Below, piece after piece: positions 5,425 through 6,626 of a stretch of DNA of 6,626 nucleotides (positions are counted from its first letter, which is position 1; the number at the start of each line of letters is the position of its first letter). Position numbers and translations under genes: made by a program. Below the pieces are notes generated by a model, which was not told the DNA's origin, made no database searches, and was given only the letters and a program-made list of their open reading frames with translations. This DNA comes from Deltaproteobacteria bacterium (GTDB lineage: Bacteria; Desulfobacterota; JADFXK01). Where the stretch lies: positions 1 through 6,626 of the forward strand of contig JADFYA010000213.1 of the NCBI GenBank assembly GCA_015233285.1, read 5' to 3'.

Positions 5425-6626
5425 ATGGCTAAGAAGATATCGGCTTGCGTGGTTTTGACCATACTGGTCTTGCTCACAATTTCCGAGCGAATCAGCCTCC
5501 AGAACTCACTGGAGATGATCAGGACCTCTTTGGAATACCGAGCCAGAACGGTTGCCGTGACCGCGGCACACTTGACTGCTGAGGCTCTGGCCACCAATTA
5601 TCTCAGCTTCTTGCAAGAAGAAGTTACCGAACTTAAGAAAGTGAATCCGGACATTCTTTATGCCGTAATAGTTGACTCAGATCGGGCTATCCTGGCTCAC
5701 ACGTCTCCGGAAAAGGCTCCTTCTAAATATGAACCCCAATTAGTAAACGAGCTGACTATTGAATGGAAGACCGGTTATCTTGAATTGCGGGCCCCGGTCA
5801 TCGTTGGCAGCAAGCTGGGGGGAAATATCAATTTCGCCGTAGACACCAAGCAGCTTGAAGATTCAAAACGAAGTTTACTGACTCATTCCATCCTAAAGCT
5901 GGCCAGTGTCGCCGCGGTGGGGTTGTTATTATCTTTCTGGCTTGGGTATTGGATCGTCCGACCTTTAAAAGTACTGTCGACCGAGGCCAAAACCATCGCC
6001 TCAGGTGACCTGGAAAGCCGGATTGACACCAATTACCACGGTGAAGTGGCCGGGTTGGCCCAGAGTTTTGAGATGATGAGGATCGCGTTAAAAAACAGGT
6101 ACGATGAGATTATCTCGTTGAATAAAACTTTGGATTCCCGAGTCGTTGAGCGGACGAGGGCACTGCAAGAAGCCCAAGCCCAACTGGTGCAGTCGGAAAA
6201 AATGGCCGCATTGGGCGAACTTGTGGCCGGAATAGCTCATGAAATCAATACCCCGTTGGGGATCATCAATTCAAATAGTGACATCATCTTGCGATACGTG
6301 GCCAAATTGAATAAGCTTGAACAGACGGGAAACGAATCACAGAAAATGATTGATAAAATTGCTCAAAAATCGTCTGCCTCTAATGAAGCGTGCGCCTCTA
6401 TTTTAAGCATTGTCAGTTCCCTGAGGGTCTTTGCCAGACTCGACGAAGCCGAATACCAGTCGGTTCCGGTCCATAGTCTGATCGATAACACCCTGGCCAT
6501 TATGAAAAATAAGCTCAAACAACATATTGCCGTCACAACCGTATTTAACTTCCTCGACCCCGTATTATGCTTCCCCAGCCAACTGAACCAGGTTTTCATT
6601 AACCTGTTTAATAATGCTTATGACGC
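5425..6626 (+). CDS. Membrane sensor histidine kinase (HAMP, HisKA), 3' end beyond window
   Basis: Four hundred codons are visible and the gene continues past the window edge. ATG 5425 is preceded by GGAGAAG at a normal distance. Residues 5-20 form the first membrane segment. Residues 21-155 are a periplasmic sensor region of Cache-like character, with ILYAVIVDSDRAILAHT (77-93) and later LELRAPVIVGSKLGGNI (119-135). The second membrane segment is about 156-178. A HAMP linker follows (IVRPLKVLSTEAKTIASGDL, 177-196) to about 228, then a coiled coil (ERTRALQEAQAQLVQSEKM, 242-260). The HisKA box AALGELVAGIAHEINTPLG has its phosphoacceptor at His272. The start of the ATPase domain is seen as the N-box QVFINLFNNAYDA (389-401). 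The G-boxes and any fused receiver lie beyond the window. It probably autophosphorylates and passes phosphate to a response regulator not seen here. Confidence 0.93.
   Translation, partial: MAKKISACVVLTILVLLTISERISLQNSLEMIRTSLEYRARTVAVTAAHLTAEALATNYLSFLQEEVTELKKVNPDILYAVIVDSDRAILAHTSPEKAPSKYEPQLVNELTIEWKTGYLELRAPVIVGSKLGGNINFAVDTKQLEDSKRSLLTHSILKLASVAAVGLLLSFWLGYWIVRPLKVLSTEAKTIASGDLESRIDTNYHGEVAGLAQSFEMMRIALKNRYDEIISLNKTLDSRVVERTRALQEAQAQLVQSEKMAALGELVAGIAHEINTPLGIINSNSDIILRYVAKLNKLEQTGNESQKMIDKIAQKSSASNEACASILSIVSSLRVFARLDEAEYQSVPVHSLIDNTLAIMKNKLKQHIAVTTVFNFLDPVLCFPSQLNQVFINLFNNAYD

Noticed and set aside
5388..5597. Minus-strand frame opposite the kinase N-terminus
   Set aside because: It is antisense to a clearly recognised histidine kinase gene.
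6363..6599. Minus-strand frame opposite the kinase catalytic region
   Set aside because: It is antisense to the HisKA-to-N-box part of the kinase.

Overview
The window reads as chromosomal DNA of a Gram-negative bacterium, probably Desulfobacterota (Deltaproteobacteria) or a neighbour. The grounds are a TolC-type outer-membrane channel, an HD-GYP protein, a histidine kinase of the AHEINTPLG type and several insertion-sequence families common in such genomes. The lineage is inference; no rRNA or other marker gene is present.

Layout. (1) 1-383: the 3' end of an HD-GYP (cyclic-di-GMP phosphodiesterase type) gene, cut by the window start. (2) About 353-2109: a graveyard of mobile elements. It holds a plus-strand remnant resembling DDE transposases (353-544), a frameshifted minus-strand N-terminal transposase fragment (539-795), a 0.9-kb internally deleted insertion sequence with both terminal inverted repeats (864-1775), and the 3' end of an IS66-family element with its right terminus (1792-2109). 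(3) 2110-2780: a gene-poor stretch with a strong hairpin and T-run at 2220-2302, a perfect 14-bp palindrome just before it, and several inverted repeats ahead of the next gene. (4) 2781-5047: two tightly coupled genes, a secreted PhnD-like substrate-binding protein and a TolC-family outer-membrane protein, sharing an ATGA overlap. (5) 5048-5424: a 377-bp gap containing a decayed minus-strand fragment resembling the IS481-type transposase N-terminus. (6) 5425-6626: a membrane-bound sensor histidine kinase that runs off the window end.

The working module appears to be binding protein, TolC and kinase, all on the plus strand. The usual partners are absent here: there is no ABC permease or ATPase for the binding protein, and no membrane-fusion protein or inner-membrane pump for TolC. 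The most interesting idea is that the binding protein and outer-membrane protein act with the kinase in envelope sensing or transport. That is inferred from gene order only. The mobile-element debris on both sides shows that this locus has been repeatedly invaded and eroded.
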